Assembly (NCBI RefSeq): GCF_029643245.1
Contig: NZ_CP116398.1
Location: 992,001 to 1,056,000 of the forward strand
Length of the DNA stretch: 64,000 bases
Origin: Methylomonas sp. EFPC3
GTDB lineage: Bacteria; Pseudomonadota; Gammaproteobacteria; Methylococcales; Methylomonadaceae
Direction: 5' to 3'
The notes below the pieces were generated by a model. It did not search any database, was not told the origin of the DNA, and saw only the letters and a list, made by a program, of their open reading frames with translations. Positions 62,240 to 64,000 of the stretch are shown piece after piece. How positions within the stretch are numbered: the stretch's first letter is position 1; the number at the start of each line of letters is the position of its first letter. The position numbers and the translations under genes were made by a program.

Positions 62240-64000
62240 TCAGAAATCCAGTTTCAATTCCATCATGAAGGTGCGCGGCGCGGCAATGAAAAATAACGGT
62301 GCGTTGCCGCCGCTGCCCCATTCCACATATTGTTCGTCGGACAGATTTTTTACGCGGGCGGTAACGGTCGCGTGCGGGTTGAATTTCCAGGCCAACTGGG
62401 TATCGAATACCGCGAATGCCGGGGCCTTGATAATGTTGCTGGTATCGACGAAGCGGTCGCCGACATAACGGGAGCCGAAGTTCCATTGCCAGTCCGGGTC
62501 GAAATCCCAGGTCAGCCAGGCGTTCGCGACCCATTTGGCAACGTTGGTCGGCCGGTTGCCCTTGCGGGAAACGATGGTGGTGTTATTGACGGTTTCCAGA
62601 AACTTGTCGTATTGGGCGTCGACATAAGCCATATTGCCCTGCATGCTCCATTCCGGGGTTAATTGCACGCCGATATTCGCTTCCATACCGGCGGAGGATT
62701 GTGCCCCGATCGGCAACACCCGGTTACGGTCGGACGGGTCAGTCATCGACAGGTTTTTGCGTTCGATGTAATAACCGGCCAAGGTTGCCGAGCCTTTACC
62801 GTCCCAGAAATCGAATTTGGTACCGATTTCCGCCTGACGGCCGGTGGTCAGGTCGAAATCGCGCAAGGCCGCGAAAGTGCCGGTGGTCAGGATGCCGGAA
62901 GGCGGGTCGGCGGCAGTGCTGTATTGGGCATACACGTTGAAGGTGGAGGTGATGTCGTACATCAGCGCCGCGCGCCAAGTCACCGCGGTCCAGCGGCGGC
63001 CGAACGCGGCCGGCGTGGTCGCGGTGGGCGGTACGATTCCTGTGCGCAGGTTGACCGCATCCAGCCGGATATCGTCCACCCGCAAGCCGGTGATCAGATT
63101 CAAATCAGGTACCAGCGTCAGCCTGTTTTCGGCGTAACCGGCGACGGTATACAACTCGTTGCGAGCGTTCGGCACCGGACCCGTGGCGGCGGGATAGTCG
63201 TAATAGCTGCGTACGCTGAAATTGTAAGGATCGACGGTACTGACCGTGCCGTTCGGGCTCTCCATGCTGGGCGCCCGGGTTTGTTTGTTGTAGGCGACGT
63301 CGATACCGGCCGAGAATTTCGACGGCAAGTTAAACCAGCGGTCGCTGTGGACGATTTCGAAACGGTTGCCCACTAGGGCTTGGTCGTGGTTGACCGCAAA
63401 CGAGCGGTTGCGAATGATTTGGGTGTTGCTGGCGTTCCAGTCGTAGCCTTCGACGTTCAACCATTGCCGGTCGGCCTTGTAGTAATAAAACGTGTTTTTG
63501 AACTGAGTATTTTCCGACAACTGGTAGTCGACGATGTCGCGTAGCCAGAACACCTGTTGGTCGAAGGTCGGACTGGCGGCGTTGTAATTTCTGAAACGGG
63601 TGTTCGGATCGATCTGGCCTTCGATTGGGCCCAGACCAGGGGTACCCCACGGGACGATCCGACCGCCAACCGTCGGATTCAGTACCGGCGTCCCCCAATA
63701 GGAATCGCGGTCTTCCAATTGGTGCTCGAAGGCGATGGTGTGGGACAGCTTGGAGGTGATGTCGCTCAACAACGAAAACGACATGGCACCGGAATTGGCC
63801 TCGGTCCGATCGATATAACCTTCTGAGCCGAGGTAACTGATATCGGCCTGCAACCAGTTATCGGTGTTGCCGAGCCGACCGTTAAATCCGTAAGAAGCCC
63901 GCCGGTTAAGATATTCGCCGAGCGAAACCAGTGCGCTATGGCGGTCCGGGCCGCGTTGGGCGATTTTGCTGACGTAATTGATCGAACCGCCAACGGCACC
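62240..64000 (-). CDS. TonB-dependent siderophore-type receptor, partial (5' end beyond window)
   Basis: The frame is open to the right edge (first codon at 64000), and the visible part is about 586 residues: the end of the plug (GAVGGSINYVSKIAQRG) and the full 22-strand barrel, ending KLDF. The residue patterns NAASPTFDQQVFWLRD, YIERKNLSMTDPSDRNRVL and FDTQLAWKFNPHATVTARVKNL are typical of FhuA/FpvA-like ferric-siderophore receptors. The signal peptide, TonB box and any signalling domain are outside the window, so the ligand cannot be inferred. Confidence 0.92.
   Translation of the reverse strand, partial: GAVGGSINYVSKIAQRGPDRHSALVSLGEYLNRRASYGFNGRLGNTDNWLQADISYLGSEGYIDRTEANSGAMSFSLLSDITSKLSHTIAFEHQLEDRDSYWGTPVLNPTVGGRIVPWGTPGLGPIEGQIDPNTRFRNYNAASPTFDQQVFWLRDIVDYQLSENTQFKNTFYYYKADRQWLNVEGYDWNASNTQIIRNRSFAVNHDQALVGNRFEIVHSDRWFNLPSKFSAGIDVAYNKQTRAPSMESPNGTVSTVDPYNFSVRSYYDYPAATGPVPNARNELYTVAGYAENRLTLVPDLNLITGLRVDDIRLDAVNLRTGIVPPTATTPAAFGRRWTAVTWRAALMYDITSTFNVYAQYSTAADPPSGILTTGTFAALRDFDLTTGRQAEIGTKFDFWDGKGSATLAGYYIERKNLSMTDPSDRNRVLPIGAQSSAGMEANIGVQLTPEWSMQGNMAYVDAQYDKFLETVNNTTIVSRKGNRPTNVAKWVANAWLTWDFDPDWQWNFGSRYVGDRFVDTSNIIKAPAFAVFDTQLAWKFNPHATVTARVKNLSDEQYVEWGSGGNAPLFFIAAPRTFMMELKLDF

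Noticed and set aside
1-64000. Search by eye for CRISPR repeats, insertion sequences, rRNA and tRNA genes.
   Set aside because: None was found; no evenly spaced repeats, transposase motifs or rRNA-like stretches were seen.

Overview
The window looks like a chromosomal segment of a GC-rich gammaproteobacterium. Protein character (a single-chain exosortase A/EpsI, Gsp secretion genes of gammaproteobacterial type, a large copper-handling block) reminds me of methanotrophs of the Methylomonas/Methylococcales group. That is inference: no diagnostic methane-oxidation gene is in view. I saw no rRNA, tRNA, CRISPR array, insertion sequence or prophage.

Region 1-11437 is a surface-polysaccharide locus, all on the minus strand. 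It holds a WbsX/GH99-like protein cut by the left edge, four GT4-type and two GT2-type glycosyltransferases, an ABC exporter pair (Wzm/Wzt, Wzt with a C-terminal substrate-binding domain), a secreted TPR protein and an unusual NodB-fold deacetylase-like protein. Positions about 4200-9200 are visibly AT-richer than the rest. One glycosyltransferase is frameshifted in a C6 run at 1487-1492. Divergent from this locus is an xrtA (exosortase A + EpsI) gene, then manC, which makes GDP-mannose.

Region 14.8-21.7 kb is a loose magnesium-transport neighbourhood (CorA, CorC/CNNM-type protein, MgtC) interleaved with a FleQ-like sigma-54 activator, an M20 amidohydrolase and a small unknown protein. Region 21.7-30.5 kb is a tightly overlapping type II secretion operon on the minus strand (gspF-G-H-I-J-K-L-M-C-D). 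gspE and the prepilin peptidase are absent here, and gspJ is frameshifted in a G7 run. Divergent from it is a large MASE3-PAS-GGDEF-EAL protein.

Region 34.2-43.2 kb (plus strand) carries an AEC transporter, a CinA-like protein with a degenerate amidase domain, an ABC-F ATPase (Uup), a GH3 beta-glucosidase paired with a sugar MFS importer, and a heme catalase-family protein. Region 43.5-54.1 kb has a nitrilase/GNAT pair (often fused elsewhere), a TonB receptor, a DUF945 protein, a GH94-like phosphorylase and a 5'-nucleotidase lipoprotein.

Region 54.4-61.5 kb is a copper-homeostasis block: a methyltransferase and a Cu(I) P-type ATPase that share a MerR-type promoter start, CueR with both metal-binding cysteines, a 42-aa membrane peptide, a small periplasmic protein, a multicopper oxidase with a His-rich insert, and CopB. 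The window ends with an unknown membrane protein and a TonB siderophore-type receptor cut by the right edge. The most notable observations are the two homopolymer frameshifts, the CueR-like promoter on the methyltransferase, and the uncharacterised genes inside the copper block.
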